From positions 186,001-250,000 of the forward strand of contig NZ_VIRF01000058.1 in assembly GCF_008107685.1 (NCBI RefSeq): DNA of 64,000 bases. The letters are read 5' to 3'. Shown here one piece after another: positions 51,515 through 61,556 of the stretch (positions are counted from its first letter, which is position 1; each line of letters starts with the position of its first letter). Both the position numbers and the translations under genes were made by a program. The stretch is from Novosphingobium sp. BW1 (GTDB lineage Bacteria > Pseudomonadota > Alphaproteobacteria > Sphingomonadales > Sphingomonadaceae). The notes under the pieces were generated by a model. That model was not told the DNA's origin. It made no database searches and saw nothing but the letters and a program-made list of their open reading frames with translations.

Positions 51515-53464
51515 ATGGTCGAGGCCCTTTATCCCGTCCCTGAGGACTGGGCAAAGAATGCGCTGATCAACCAAGATACCTACATCGAAAAATACCAGCG
51601 CTCGGTCGACGATCCGGAAGGTTTCTGGCGAGACGAGGCACAGCGGATCGACTGGATCAAACCCTTCAGTGTGGTCAAGCAAACCAGCTTCCACGAGGCC
51701 GATTTCGGCATCTCCTGGTTCCCCGACGGCACGCTCAACCTTTCGGCCAACGCATTGGACCGGCACCTTGCCGAACGCGGCGATCAGATTGCGATCCTGT
51801 GGGAGCCCGACGATCCCAAGGACCCGGAACGCCGCATCACCTACCGCCAGCTGCACGAAGACGTGTGCCGCTTTGCCAACCTTCTGAAGGCGCGCGGCGT
51901 CACGAAGGGTGACCGCGTCACCATCTACCTGCCGATGGTGCCCGAAGCGGCTGTAGCGATGCTGGCCTGCGCGCGCATCGGTGCGATCCACTCTATCGTC
52001 TTTGCTGGCTTCTCCCCCGACGCGCTCGGGGGGCGAATTACCGACTGCGACAGTTCCATCGTGCTTACCGCCGATCAGGGCCTGCGCGGCGGCAAGCGCG
52101 TGGCGCTCAAGGTCAATGTCGACGAGGCGCTCGAGAATTGCCCCGGCGTCGAGACCGTTATCGTGCTCTCCCATACCGGCGCAGACGTACCCATGGTCGA
52201 GGGCCGCGACATCGATTGGGCGACAAGCGTTTCCGAGCAATCGGTCGACTGCGTCCCGGAGGAAATGAACGCCGAAGACCCGCTCTTCATCCTCTACACC
52301 TCGGGTTCGACCGGCAAGCCCAAGGGCGTGCTCCACACCACTGGCGGCTACTCGGTCTGGGCCTCGATGACGCACGAGTACGTCTTCGATTATCGACCCG
52401 GCCAGATCTACTGGTGCGCGGCCGATATCGGTTGGGTCACGGGCCACTCCTATGTGGTTTACGGGCCCTTGATGAACGGCGCGACCACGGTGATGTTCGA
52501 GGGCGTTCCCAGCTTCCCGGACGCAAGCCGCTTCTGGCAGATCGTCGACAAATACGAGGTCGAGATCTTCTACGGCGCGCCGACTGCTTTGCGCGCGCTG
52601 ATGCGCGAGGGCGACGACTACGTGCAGGCAACCAGCCGCAAGAGTCTCAAGGTGCTGGGTTCGGTGGGCGAACCAATCAACCCCGAAGCCTGGTCCTGGT
52701 ACTACAACGTGGTGGGTGAGGGGCGCTGCCCCATAGTTGACACCTGGTGGCAGACTGAGACGGGCGGCGTAATGATTACTCCGCTTCCCGGCGCGACCGA
52801 CCTCAAGCCGGGCTCCGCCTCCAAGCCGATGTTCGGCGTGCGCCCCATGCTGCTCGACAACGATGGCAAGGAAATGACGGGTGCGGGCGAGGGCTGCCTT
52901 GTCGTCGCGGACAGCTGGCCGGGCCAGATGCGCACCGTGTGGGGCGATCATGAGCGCTTCTTCCAGACCTATTTCAGCACCTTCAGGGGGTTCTATTTCA
53001 CGGGCGACGGCTGTCGCCGCGACGAGGACGGCTATTACTGGATCACGGGCCGCATCGATGACGTCATCAACGTCTCCGGCCACCGTATGGGTACCGCCGA
53101 GATCGAGTCCGCGCTGGTGGCGCACCACAAGGTCGCCGAAGCTGCGGTCGTGGGCATGCCGCACGAGATCAAAGGGCAGGGCATCTACGCCTTCGTAACC
53201 ACAAACAGCGGGGTTGAGGCGGACGAGGACCTCCGCCGGGAGCTGATCAAGTGGGTGCGCCACGAGATCGGTCCCATCGCAACACCCGACGTCATTCAGT
53301 TTGCCCCCGGCCTTCCCAAGACCCGTTCCGGCAAGATCATGCGCCGAATCCTGCGCAAGATCGGCGAGAACGATGTCTCGAGCCTGGGCGATACCTCGAC
53401 GCTGGCAGACCCTTCGGTGGTCGACAACCTGATCGAGAACCGCCCGCAGCCAGCCGCAGCCTGA
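51515..53464 (+). CDS. acs: Acetyl-CoA synthetase
   Basis: A 649-residue AMP-forming acetate-CoA ligase. It has the ACS N-terminus, the loop [21 protein letters not shown], the [20 protein letters not shown] hinge, and Lys607 in [11 protein letters not shown], the site acetylated by Pat and deacetylated by CobB elsewhere. It scavenges acetate for the TCA and glyoxylate cycles. Its ATG has GGAGAGGAG upstream. It is followed 67 bp later by the response regulator gene. Confidence 0.97.
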   Translation: MVEALYPVPEDWAKNALINQDTYIEKYQRSVDDPEGFWRDEAQRIDWIKPFSVVKQTSFHEADFGISWFPDGTLNLSANALDRHLAERGDQIAILWEPDDPKDPERRITYRQLHEDVCRFANLLKARGVTKGDRVTIYLPMVPEAAVAMLACARIGAIHSIVFAGFSPDALGGRITDCDSSIVLTADQGLRGGKRVALKVNVDEALENCPGVETVIVLSHTGADVPMVEGRDIDWATSVSEQSVDCVPEEMNAEDPLFILYTSGSTGKPKGVLHTTGGYSVWASMTHEYVFDYRPGQIYWCAADIGWVTGHSYVVYGPLMNGATTVMFEGVPSFPDASRFWQIVDKYEVEIFYGAPTALRALMREGDDYVQATSRKSLKVLGSVGEPINPEAWSWYYNVVGEGRCPIVDTWWQTETGGVMITPLPGATDLKPGSASKPMFGVRPMLLDNDGKEMTGAGEGCLVVADSWPGQMRTVWGDHERFFQTYFSTFRGFYFTGDGCRRDEDGYYWITGRIDDVINVSGHRMGTAEIESALVAHHKVAEAAVVGMPHEIKGQGIYAFVTTNSGVEADEDLRRELIKWVRHEIGPIATPDVIQFAPGLPKTRSGKIMRRILRKIGENDVSSLGDTSTLADPSVVDNLIENRPQPAAA

Positions 53465-53531
53465 TCGAGCCAACCACGAGGGAGGCCACAAGAGGGATGC
53501 AGGGTGCAAAGGCCGGTGCTACGCACGAGGG

Positions 53532-54164
53532 ATGACTCGCAGCGTCCTCATTGCCGATGATCATCCGCTTTTCCGTCAGGCCCTTGCCCTCGCGGTAGGG
53601 CAGGTCGCTCCCGATGCACAGATCGTCGAGGCGGGCACTTTAGGGGCCGCCTCGACCGCTCTTGCGGCTCACCCCGATCTCGCCCTGATCCTGCTTGACC
53701 TCAAGATGCCCGGCGCCGTTGGCTTTTCAGGCATCGCGCTGCTCCATGCCGAGCGGCCGGATGTCCCTATACTTGTCGTGTCCAGCGCAGAGGGCGGCAC
53801 AGCTGCCGAAGAGGCACGGGCCTTCGGGGCCAAGGGCTTTCTTCATAAGGATGCCGACCTTTCCGAGATAGAAGCCGCGATTGCGGCTGCGTTCTCAGGA
53901 GCGGCCCCGGCTCCGCGCAAACAGGCCGAGCCCAGCGATCTCGACCCGATCCGTGAGCGCGTCGCAGGCCTCACGCCGACCCAGCTCAAGGTGCTTCTGG
54001 CCGTTCTCGACGGGCAGCTCAACAAGCAGATCGCGCATAGCCTGGGTGTCAGCGAGGCGACCGTAAAAGCGCACATGACAGCAATCATGCGCAAGCTCGA
54101 TGTCAGCAACCGCACTCAGGCAGCACTCGTTGCACGCTCACTCGGCCTGCACCTCAGCCATTGA
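53532..54164 (+). CDS. crbR: LuxR-type response regulator, CrbR-like
   Basis: A 210-residue regulator. The receiver has acidic D9-D10 and the phosphoacceptor D56 (LLDLKMPG), with K in FLHKDAD. The C-terminal HTH reads LTPTQLKVLLAVLDGQLNKQIA and SEATVKAHMTAIMRKL. In other proteobacteria CrbR activates acs. Here it lies directly after acs, and its 3' end overlaps the convergent sensor kinase gene by 27 bp. Symbol given by this context. Confidence 0.85.
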   Translation: MTRSVLIADDHPLFRQALALAVGQVAPDAQIVEAGTLGAASTALAAHPDLALILLDLKMPGAVGFSGIALLHAERPDVPILVVSSAEGGTAAEEARAFGAKGFLHKDADLSEIEAAIAAAFSGAAPAPRKQAEPSDLDPIRERVAGLTPTQLKVLLAVLDGQLNKQIAHSLGVSEATVKAHMTAIMRKLDVSNRTQAALVARSLGLHLSH

Positions 54165-57100
54165 AACACTGGCCAAAAAGCTCTCGATAAGGCCGGGTTC
54201 CACCGGCTTGGCGAGAACCCGAACGCCCAGCGCTTCGGCCGCAGACCGGACCGGGCCTTGCGGCTCGGCCGTCAGGATGGCGGCGGGCAGGGTAGGGCGA
54301 ATGGCGCGCAGCGCTTCGATCAAGGCAATACCAGTTTCGCCTCCGTCAAGTCGGTAGTCGGCAAGGACCGCGTCAATCTCGCCCGCATAAGGCAGGGCCT
54401 GGTTTACTCCCGTGACGCCTACGGCACGGTGGCCCAGTTCTTCGACCAGGGCGACGGTCGCCTCAACGATCCTGGAATCGTTGTCGACCACCAGCACAGC
54501 CAGGCGTTCAACAGGGCCCGTGATTTCGCGTGGCAAGGACGTTTGACGCCTGGGAGCGTCCACGGGTTCGGCCGTCGGGAGAAGCAGGCTGAAGCGGCTT
54601 CCGCGGTCCTCGTTGGAGGAAACCTCCATACGTCCGCCGAGAAGACGCACGATCCGCTCGACCAGGGCCAGGCCCAGCCCCAGGCCCTCGGCCTCGATCG
54701 TGCCGAGCCGCGTGAACTCGCCAAAGATCGTTTCGGCGGCCTCTTCCGGAAAACCGACGCCGGTATCGACCACATCGATGCGCAGCCAGTCACCACGTGT
54801 ACGCACGCCCAGGACGACCCCTCCGCGCTGCGTGTAGCGCACGGCGTTGGAGAGGAAGTTCTGCATGACCGAGCGCAGCAGCCCTGGATCGGTTTCGACC
54901 TGTCCGTAGAGAGAGCCTATCTTGAGGCGCAGCCCCTTCGCCTCTGCACTTGGCCGGAAGCTCTCGGCAAGATCGGCTAGAAAGGGCGCGAGTGCGACAG
55001 ATTCGGTATCGGGAATGACGCCGCCTGCATCGATGCGCGAGATGTCGAGCAGTGCGCGCAGAAGTTCCTCGGCCGCGACGATGGCGCTGTCGACCCGCCC
55101 GACGAGGGGCTGCACGTCGGCTTGGGCCTTACGCCCCAGCGCCGCGGTGAACAGGCGCGCGGCGTGGAGCGGCTGGAGAAGATCGTGGCTGGCAGCGGCG
55201 AGGAAACGGGTCTTGTCCTGCGTCGCGCGGGCCAGCAGGCGGTTGGCCTCACGCACTTCGTGGGTGCGCTCCTCGACCCGTTGTTCTAGTTCGGCGAGCG
55301 TGCGTTCCAACTCATCGCGCACGCGCACTTCCTCGGTCACATCGGTGAAGGACATGACGTAGCCGCCGCCCGGCATCGGGCCGCCCACGGTCTTGACCAC
55401 ACGACCATCGTCACGGCGGCGCTCGAAGCTGTGGCTCTGCCGCGCACGCAGATGATCGAGCCGCCGCACGATTGACGCCTCCACGTCGTCCGAACCGAAG
55501 TCTCCGCGCTCGGCGTTGTGGCGGATGAGGATCTCGATAGGCATTCCCGCGCGCACCAGTCCGGCCGGGTATTCCAGGATCTCTTCGTAGCGTGAATTCC
55601 AGGCGATGAGATTGAGTTCGGCATCGACCACGCTGATGCCGGCATCGATGTTCTCGAAGGTCGCGGCCAGAAGCTGGCGCGAGAAGCGCAGCGACTGCCC
55701 GCCCTCGTCGAGCAGGCGGGTCACATCGGCAATCGACATCTGTCCGCTTGCAAGGGCCGAGGCCACAAGTGTGCGGGCCGAAGCCGCGCCTACAACCTCA
55801 CCGATCAGAGCCTGCGCCCGGTGGGCCGTGCGACGATCGACAGGCTGGCCATGTTCGCCGGAGGGGAATTCGCTAAGGGCCCGTTCCTCGCCGATGAAGC
55901 TGGCGACGAACTGCTCCAGCTCGCCCAGATTGGTGACCCGGTGCGAGGGAGCGAAGAGGCTTGGCAGGGCTGGCGCAGGCATCTTGCGCGCAGCTATGAG
56001 GGCATAGACTGCCAGATTGAGCCCCAAGCTCCAGAGTACGCCGTGGACAAAGGTGCTTGTCGCCGCGATGCCGAAGAGATGTTCCGGCGCCAACGGACCG
56101 CTCTCCAGAAGCAGGGTCCAGCTTACGGGAAGGATAGGAGGCAGGGCAAGCGTATAGGCCCAGACGACCAGGCCGACGGCCAGGCTCGCCCGCGCGGCCA
56201 AGGGATCACGCTCCCGACCGTTGGTGGCAAGGATCAGGTGCGGCGTAAACTGGGCCATGGCAGCAAAGGCAACAAGGCCCATCGAGGCCAGTGACTGGTC
56301 GCGGTTCACGAGGAGGGCGAACGCCAACGCCAGCGCCATAATGGCTGCGATGGAAAGGCGCCGAAGCGCTAGCATGCGCCGCCCGATACCCCCGGCCGAT
56401 TGACGCCGTGTGTCGGCGCCGGGGGCGGCAAAGACGGCCCGTGCAAGCAGATCGTTCGACACCATGGTCGCAAGTGCAGTCGTGTCCACGATGGCCATCG
56501 AAGCGGCCGCTCCCACGCCGCCAAGGAGTGCGGCGGCCAGGGCCAGTTCGGCTCCCACCCAGTCAGGCAAGCGCAGCACGTAGAGATCGGGCGATATCCC
56601 TTCCGGAAGCAGGGTGTGACCGGCAAGAGCGATGGGGACGATCATAATGGCCATGACGGCAAGGTAGGCGGCCAGCCCATGGCGCGCGCGCAGCATGTCG
56701 TCCTCCGCGCGCGCCTCGACAAAGCTCATGTAGAACTGGCGAGGTAGCGCCACGATCGCGAAAACCGAGACGAGGAGAACGGTCATCACGTCGAGGCTGA
56801 TGTTTCCCGGTGCGAAATTGGCACGCATCTGCGCGGCCCCGCTTGCAATGCGAGCCGGCTCCGCATCTGCGAGCAAGATGAGCGCCAGCACGGCCACGAC
56901 ACCCAGGGCGACGATCTTGAACGCGGAATCAAGCCCGATTGCAAAGAGCAGGCCCTCGCTGCGGCCCGCCAGTTCGAAGCGTCGTGCGCCAAAGAGGAGC
57001 GCGAACAGGGTGAGAAGGACGCTGGCTGCAATCATGGCCGGAACAGCAATCGCGGAACCCGATACGAGGGAGAGGGCGTTGCCGATGGAGCGAAGCTGCA

Positions 57101-57500
57101 AGGCAAGGTAAGGAATGCTTCCCAGGAGTGCAATCAGCGTGACAAGACGGGCAACCACGATGTCGTGGCCGAAGCGCGCCGCAATAAAGTCCGATACGGT
57201 CGTCGCACGTTCCTGCAGCACCGCGCGTCCCAAGCGGTGCAGGAAGCCTGGTGCCAACAGCAGCAGCAAGATCGGTCCGGCGTAGATGGGAAGGAAGGCC
57301 CAGCCAGACTGCACCGCGGTACCGGTCGATCCATAGAACGTCCAGCTGGTGCAGTAGACACCGAGCGCGAGGGTATAGGCCCCGCGCCGGACACGGCGTT
57401 GCAGGTATCCGCGGCGCGCCATGCGCTCCACCGTTGCCGCAACGGCAAACAGGATGAGGACCAGCCCTAGCGAGGCGAATATGGCGCTGGACAAGCTCAT
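54138..57500 (-). CDS. crbS: SLC5/STAC hybrid sensor kinase, CrbS-like
   Basis: A 1120-residue protein. Residues 1-500 form about 13 membrane segments of a sodium-solute-symporter (SLC5) fold; 505-610 fit a STAC-type linker; 610-725 a PAS domain (FENIDAGISVVDAELNLIAW in part); then a coiled coil, HisKA with His772 in FLAAASHDLLQPLHAARL, HATPase (NFLSNAVRYT, VVDTGVGF, GLGLGLALVERI), and a C-terminal receiver with D1048 (LADYRLDGG). This matches CrbS, the acetate-switch kinase. ATG 57500 begins with the first membrane helix. Confidence 0.9.
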   Translation of the reverse strand: MSLSSAIFASLGLVLILFAVAATVERMARRGYLQRRVRRGAYTLALGVYCTSWTFYGSTGTAVQSGWAFLPIYAGPILLLLLAPGFLHRLGRAVLQERATTVSDFIAARFGHDIVVARLVTLIALLGSIPYLALQLRSIGNALSLVSGSAIAVPAMIAASVLLTLFALLFGARRFELAGRSEGLLFAIGLDSAFKIVALGVVAVLALILLADAEPARIASGAAQMRANFAPGNISLDVMTVLLVSVFAIVALPRQFYMSFVEARAEDDMLRARHGLAAYLAVMAIMIVPIALAGHTLLPEGISPDLYVLRLPDWVGAELALAAALLGGVGAAASMAIVDTTALATMVSNDLLARAVFAAPGADTRRQSAGGIGRRMLALRRLSIAAIMALALAFALLVNRDQSLASMGLVAFAAMAQFTPHLILATNGRERDPLAARASLAVGLVVWAYTLALPPILPVSWTLLLESGPLAPEHLFGIAATSTFVHGVLWSLGLNLAVYALIAARKMPAPALPSLFAPSHRVTNLGELEQFVASFIGEERALSEFPSGEHGQPVDRRTAHRAQALIGEVVGAASARTLVASALASGQMSIADVTRLLDEGGQSLRFSRQLLAATFENIDAGISVVDAELNLIAWNSRYEEILEYPAGLVRAGMPIEILIRHNAERGDFGSDDVEASIVRRLDHLRARQSHSFERRRDDGRVVKTVGGPMPGGGYVMSFTDVTEEVRVRDELERTLAELEQRVEERTHEVREANRLLARATQDKTRFLAAASHDLLQPLHAARLFTAALGRKAQADVQPLVGRVDSAIVAAEELLRALLDISRIDAGGVIPDTESVALAPFLADLAESFRPSAEAKGLRLKIGSLYGQVETDPGLLRSVMQNFLSNAVRYTQRGGVVLGVRTRGDWLRIDVVDTGVGFPEEAAETIFGEFTRLGTIEAEGLGLGLALVERIVRLLGGRMEVSSNEDRGSRFSLLLPTAEPVDAPRRQTSLPREITGPVERLAVLVVDNDSRIVEATVALVEELGHRAVGVTGVNQALPYAGEIDAVLADYRLDGGETGIALIEALRAIRPTLPAAILTAEPQGPVRSAAEALGVRVLAKPVEPGLIESFLASVSMAEVQAE

Positions 57501-57607
57501 TGCGGCGTCCGAAGGGCTCGGAGGGGGGCGGGTGCTGGGCCGACGCCTGGCGCGACTTGGCTCGAATTGTTCACCTTCGGCACTCCCCCGTTTCAGTAAA
57601 TTTCTAG

Positions 57608-57636
57608 TGCACACAGTGCGAGATGTCATGTGTGCA
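57608..57636. promoter_or_regulatory. Inverted repeat between crbS-like and S9 peptidase genes
   Basis: An 8-bp inverted repeat TGCACACA / TGTGTGCA with a 13-nt spacer lies in the 319-bp divergent region, 108 bp upstream of the kinase gene start and 184 bp upstream of the peptidase. It may be an operator. Apart from this repeat I see nothing definite in 57501-57819. Confidence 0.35.
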
Positions 57637-57819
57637 ATTGCGCATGCGCGCTTCGATCTCGTTTGGAGGAGGATCGTCGCAAGCTTGTGAACAAGACGCG
57701 CGATCTGTTTGAAAAGGCCAACTTACCCTTCCCATCGTGTAAGTTTCGGTCTTATGCGCGGGGCGCCCCATCGCAGCCGAGCCTGCGCAACGAAGCCGGG
57801 GCGCCAAAAGGGTACGCCA

Positions 57820-59895
57820 ATGCACTACATGATCCGTTCCGTCCTCGCCGCCGTGCTGGCGTTGGGGCCGACCGTCTCCTTTGCCGCTCCTTCCGAGCCT
57901 TCCGAACAGACGTCCAAGGCAGAAGAGGGTGGCCCTATCTCTCCCGAGGATATCGTGGGCCTCAAGGACATGCGTGAAATCGCCATGTCGCCCGATGGCC
58001 AGAGCATCCTCTATACCGTAACCAACCAGATCGCGACGGCAGGCTCACCGCGCCAGTCTATCTGGGTGGTCCCGACCAATGGCCGCAGGCCTGCCAGGCT
58101 GCTTGCCGGAGCCAAGGGCGTTAGCACGGCGCCGCAGTGGGGCCCGCATGGCCAGCGCATCGCCTTCCTTTCCGACCGCCCAAATCCCCTGGTCGAGGAG
58201 GAGAACACGGAATTCCGTTTCGCGACCAAGGTCGAAGGCGCTCGGGCCGGGAAGGGCGAGGCAATGGGCACGACGCAGGCCTGGATGATGTCCGTGGATG
58301 GCGGTGAAGCCATCCCGCTTACGGCCCTGCGCACTTCGGTCACCAAGCTGGCGTTCGCGCCCGATGGCCGCAGCCTTGCCTTCCTTGCGGCCGATCCCGA
58401 AACGCCCGAAGAGCAGGCCGATGCCGAGGCAGGCCGCGACGAAGTGGTCTACGGCGAGCCGGGTCACTTCACGCGCCTGTGGATCCTCGATCTTGAGACG
58501 GGCGATGCGCGCCGGGTCTCACCCGATGGCCTCAACATCTCGGAGATGGCCTGGTCGCCCGATGGTTCGCAAATCGCAGTGAGCACGGCGGACCACACCG
58601 ACATCAACACGTTTTTCTACGGCAGCGGTGTCGCGCTGATCGATCCGCAAACCGGCAAGCTGGGCGAACCCCTGATTGCCCATTCGCGTGGTCCGATCAG
58701 CTGGTCGCCCGATGGGAGCAAGCTACTCTCCTCGGTCGTTCACCGGGACAGCCCCATCGGTACGGCCGTGCGCGTGCATGACCTGACCCGGGGCGAGACG
58801 TTGAAGCTGGGCGATCAGTATCCCGGTCTCTTCACACATTTTACCTGGGCGCCGGACAGCCGATCGATTCTCGCGACGACCTTTGAGGCGACCCGCTCCA
58901 AGATCGTCCAGATCAAGCTAGACGGCCATATCAATACGCTGGCTAAGCTGGACGGGGAAGCGCACGATCTGGCCCTCGACGCCAGCAGCCAGCGCATTGC
59001 CGTCGCGCTGAGCAGCCCGGAGCGCCCCTCCGACATCTGGACGCTGACGCCCCGCGGCGAGGCCACGGCCATCACCCGGATCAATCCGCAGGTTGCCGAC
59101 TGGACCATTGGCGACGTGCGCGAGGTCTCCTGGACCAGCACGGTCGATGGCCGCACCATCTACGGTGTCCTTGTCACGCCGCCGGGATACGATGGCAAGA
59201 CAGCACTCCCCACGGTCGTGCAGATCCACGGCGGCCCGGAATGGGCCTGGTGGTCCGGCTGGCTGGGAAGCTGGCATGAATGGGCGCAGATGCTCGCAAC
59301 CCATGGTTACGCCGTACTGCTTCCCAACATCCGTGGCTCGGACGGACAGGGTACCGAGTTTGCCCGCGCGGTCGGCAGCGACTGGGGCGGCGCGGACTAC
59401 CAGGACATGATGGACGGAATCGATAGGCTGGTGGCCGCTGGCACGTCCGATCCGGAGCGCCTGGGCATTGGTGGCTGGAGCTACGGTGGTTTCATGTCTG
59501 CCTGGAGTGTGACGCAGACGGATCGCTTCAAGGCGGCCGTGATCGGGGCCGCCCCGGTCGACATGGCGGTTCTGGCCCGCACGACCGACATTCCCGATTT
59601 CTCGGCGGCCTATTTCGGAGAGGCGCAGGAGCATCTTGGCGATCTTGACGCGGTGTCCTCCGTGCGACTGCTCGACAAGGTGGAAACACCAGTCCTGCTG
59701 CTGCATGGCAAGGCGGACACCCGCGTGCCGCCGGACATGTCGCTGCAGTACTACACCGGCCTCAGGCGTTTGAACAAGCCGGTGGAGCTCGTCTACTATC
59801 CGGGCGAGGGACACTCTATCCAGCAGCGCGCGCACCAGATCGACGTGCAAGAGCGCACGCTCGATTTCTTCGAGACGCACCTGAAACCCAGATAA
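57820..59895 (+). CDS. S9 family prolyl-oligopeptidase-type peptidase, secreted
   Basis: A 691-residue protein with a signal peptide (cleavage near SFAA, residue 22). A seven-bladed beta-propeller (WSPDGSQIAVSTADH, WSPDGSKLLSSV) precedes the alpha/beta hydrolase domain. The nucleophile Ser is in GGWSYGGF, the Asp in GKADTRVPP and the His in PGEGHSIQQ. It hydrolyses oligopeptides, acylaminoacyl or dipeptidyl type, in the periplasm. It ends at a strong bidirectional hairpin. Confidence 0.92.
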   Translation: MHYMIRSVLAAVLALGPTVSFAAPSEPSEQTSKAEEGGPISPEDIVGLKDMREIAMSPDGQSILYTVTNQIATAGSPRQSIWVVPTNGRRPARLLAGAKGVSTAPQWGPHGQRIAFLSDRPNPLVEEENTEFRFATKVEGARAGKGEAMGTTQAWMMSVDGGEAIPLTALRTSVTKLAFAPDGRSLAFLAADPETPEEQADAEAGRDEVVYGEPGHFTRLWILDLETGDARRVSPDGLNISEMAWSPDGSQIAVSTADHTDINTFFYGSGVALIDPQTGKLGEPLIAHSRGPISWSPDGSKLLSSVVHRDSPIGTAVRVHDLTRGETLKLGDQYPGLFTHFTWAPDSRSILATTFEATRSKIVQIKLDGHINTLAKLDGEAHDLALDASSQRIAVALSSPERPSDIWTLTPRGEATAITRINPQVADWTIGDVREVSWTSTVDGRTIYGVLVTPPGYDGKTALPTVVQIHGGPEWAWWSGWLGSWHEWAQMLATHGYAVLLPNIRGSDGQGTEFARAVGSDWGGADYQDMMDGIDRLVAAGTSDPERLGIGGWSYGGFMSAWSVTQTDRFKAAVIGAAPVDMAVLARTTDIPDFSAAYFGEAQEHLGDLDAVSSVRLLDKVETPVLLLHGKADTRVPPDMSLQYYTGLRRLNKPVELVYYPGEGHSIQQRAHQIDVQERTLDFFETHLKPR

Positions 59896-59910
59896 GGGTA
59901 AACGCTTGCG

Positions 59911-59941
59911 CCGGGCTGGCAGGTCGCACCTGCCAGCCCGG
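59911..59941. terminator. Bidirectional hairpin terminator
   Basis: A perfect 14-bp stem CCGGGCTGGCAGGT / ACCTGCCAGCCCGG with a 3-nt loop lies between the convergent S9 peptidase and formylglycine-generating enzyme genes. Confidence 0.7.
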
Positions 59942-59956
59942 TCAGATTCTTTGGGT

Positions 59957-60961
59957 TCAGGTTTGGCGCACGACGCAACGAAAGCCGATGTGCGTAGTTG
60001 AACTGTCGATCGCCTCGGGATGGCGCGCGGCCGGGCGATAGCGCTGGCAGTAGTTTGCCGCACACAGGTGCGAGCCACCTTTTAGTACCTTGCGTCCGAT
60101 TTTGATCTTGGGTTGGGCGGGGTCGAAGCTCTCTTTGAGCTTGCCGCCACGCGGATTGGCAATGGTGCAGCAGCTGTCCTTGCTCTTCTTTGCCAAGGCC
60201 GCCGCGCCCGGGTTCTGCGACCACCAGTCGCAGGTCCATTCCCAAGTATTGGCAATCATGTCATAGAGCCCATACCCGTTGGGCGGAAAGCTGCGTACGG
60301 GCGAGGTCCGCTCCCAGCCATCGGCCAGGGTGTTGGCGAAGGGAAACAGGCCCTGCCAGTAATTGGCCATCATCTGTCCATCCGGCGCGAGCTCATCACC
60401 CCAGGCATAGTGGGCATCGTCCAGCCCGCCGCGCGCGGCATATTCGAATTCGGCTTCGGTTGGCAATTTCTTGCCAGCCCACTTCGCATAGGCTTCGGCA
60501 TCGCCATAGGCAACCTGGACAACCGGATGATCCCAAAGCCCGAGCGCCTCAATGTCGGCACCGGGACCAAGGGGATGGCGCCAGTCCGCGCCGAACTCGA
60601 AATGCCACCAGTTGCCGGGATTGCCCATGTCGACTGGTCCGCTGGTCTTGCGAAAGACCAAGGCTCCGGGCTTGTCCATGCCCGGTAGCATGTCCGGATA
60701 GTCTTTGGGGTCGGGCGCGATCTCGGCAAACGTCACGTGACCGGTCGCCTGTACGAAGCGGGCGAACTCACGGTTCGTGACCGGAATTTCATCAATCCAG
60801 AAGCTGTCCACCCGGACCTGCCGCCTTGGTGCTTCCTCCGGGTAGAAATCCTCGGAGCCCATGGTGAAAGTGCCCCCTTCGATGCGCACCATTCCTGAGG
60901 TCAGGTCGGTCGTCGCGGCGGTGGGCGCTTCGGGCGCTGGGCAGCTGGTTTGGGTGGTCAT
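59957..60961 (-). CDS. Formylglycine-generating enzyme (sulfatase-maturation, SUMF1/FGE family)
   Basis: A 334-residue protein. N-terminal MVRIEGGTFTMGS and VRVDSFWIDEIPVTNREFARF, then HPVVQVAYGDAEAYAKW, LPTEAEFEYAARGG and the C-terminal GGSHLCAANYCQRYRPAARH are FGE hallmarks. Cys300 and Cys305 match the paired active-site cysteines of human FGE, whose spacing is also five, and many bacterial SUMF1-domain proteins lack them. So it probably converts a sulfatase Cys to formylglycine; no sulfatase gene is in the window. The ATG at 60961 is preferred to a long upstream frame that runs into the IS remnant. Confidence 0.88.
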   Translation of the reverse strand: MTTQTSCPAPEAPTAATTDLTSGMVRIEGGTFTMGSEDFYPEEAPRRQVRVDSFWIDEIPVTNREFARFVQATGHVTFAEIAPDPKDYPDMLPGMDKPGALVFRKTSGPVDMGNPGNWWHFEFGADWRHPLGPGADIEALGLWDHPVVQVAYGDAEAYAKWAGKKLPTEAEFEYAARGGLDDAHYAWGDELAPDGQMMANYWQGLFPFANTLADGWERTSPVRSFPPNGYGLYDMIANTWEWTCDWWSQNPGAAALAKKSKDSCCTIANPRGGKLKESFDPAQPKIKIGRKVLKGGSHLCAANYCQRYRPAARHPEAIDSSTTHIGFRCVVRQT

Positions 60962-61076
60962 GCCCTTGGTGTGCGCGATGCGCTCGCCCCGTGCAAGCGT
61001 TGGCTCGGTCAGCGACGCGGTGAAGGAACGGAAAGTTGGTGTCGTGCAAGGATGCCTTGGGCTCAGGACGCGTTGA

Positions 61077-61379
61077 TCAAAGCCAGAAGCGGACAGTGGC
61101 TGCCAGAGCGAGGGCTGAGAAGAATACGGTCGGGCAGCGTTCGTAGCGGGTTGCGCCCCAACGCCAATCCTTGAGGCGTCCGAACACGATCTCAATGCGG
61201 TTGCGACGGTTGTATCGGTGCTTGTCGTATTTGACAGGCATCTAGCGGGATTTGCGGCCAGAATTACAAGGTTTGATCCCCTTTTGTTCGAGAGCATCCC
61301 GGAACCATTCGGCGCCGTAGCCGAGGTCGGCCAGCATCCGCTGTGCCTTTGCCACCAAAACCTGCCGTTCCTTATAAAC
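61077..61379 (-). pseudogene. IS5-family transposase remnant
   Basis: Read on the minus strand, 61379-61245 gives AKAQRMLADLGYGAEWFRDA and KGIKPCNSGRKSR, then a TAG at 61242-61244, then MPVKYDKHRYNRRNRIEIVF and LKDWRWGATRYERCPTVFFS, and a stop at 61077. This is the C-terminal part of an IS5-type DDE transposase, including the catalytic Glu in NRIEIVFGRL. The frame is continuous except for the nonsense codon. The N-terminal two thirds and clear terminal repeats are missing, so this is a relic. Confidence 0.85.
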
Positions 61380-61556
61380 CGGAACAGCGGGAGGCGAGGT
61401 TCAATGTTGTTTCCGGGCCTTCCGGCTGCATTGCCAAAAAGAATCAGCGCTTCCAAAATGGTTGGTCATCTTCATTGCGCCCGCGTTATTGTCTTTCCGC
61501 CCGAACGGCATTTTGCTTCAGTGCCAGCATGAGTAAATTCAATCGCATGACCATCG

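Noticed and set aside
51479..53509. 676-residue open frame antisense to acs
   Set aside because: Shadow frame rich in His, Asp and Val from the complementary codons of acs.
61088..61101. GCGGACAG resembling the tRNA-Ser end, as a second attachment site
   Set aside because: Only eight bases match and they are part of the transposase C-terminus codons.
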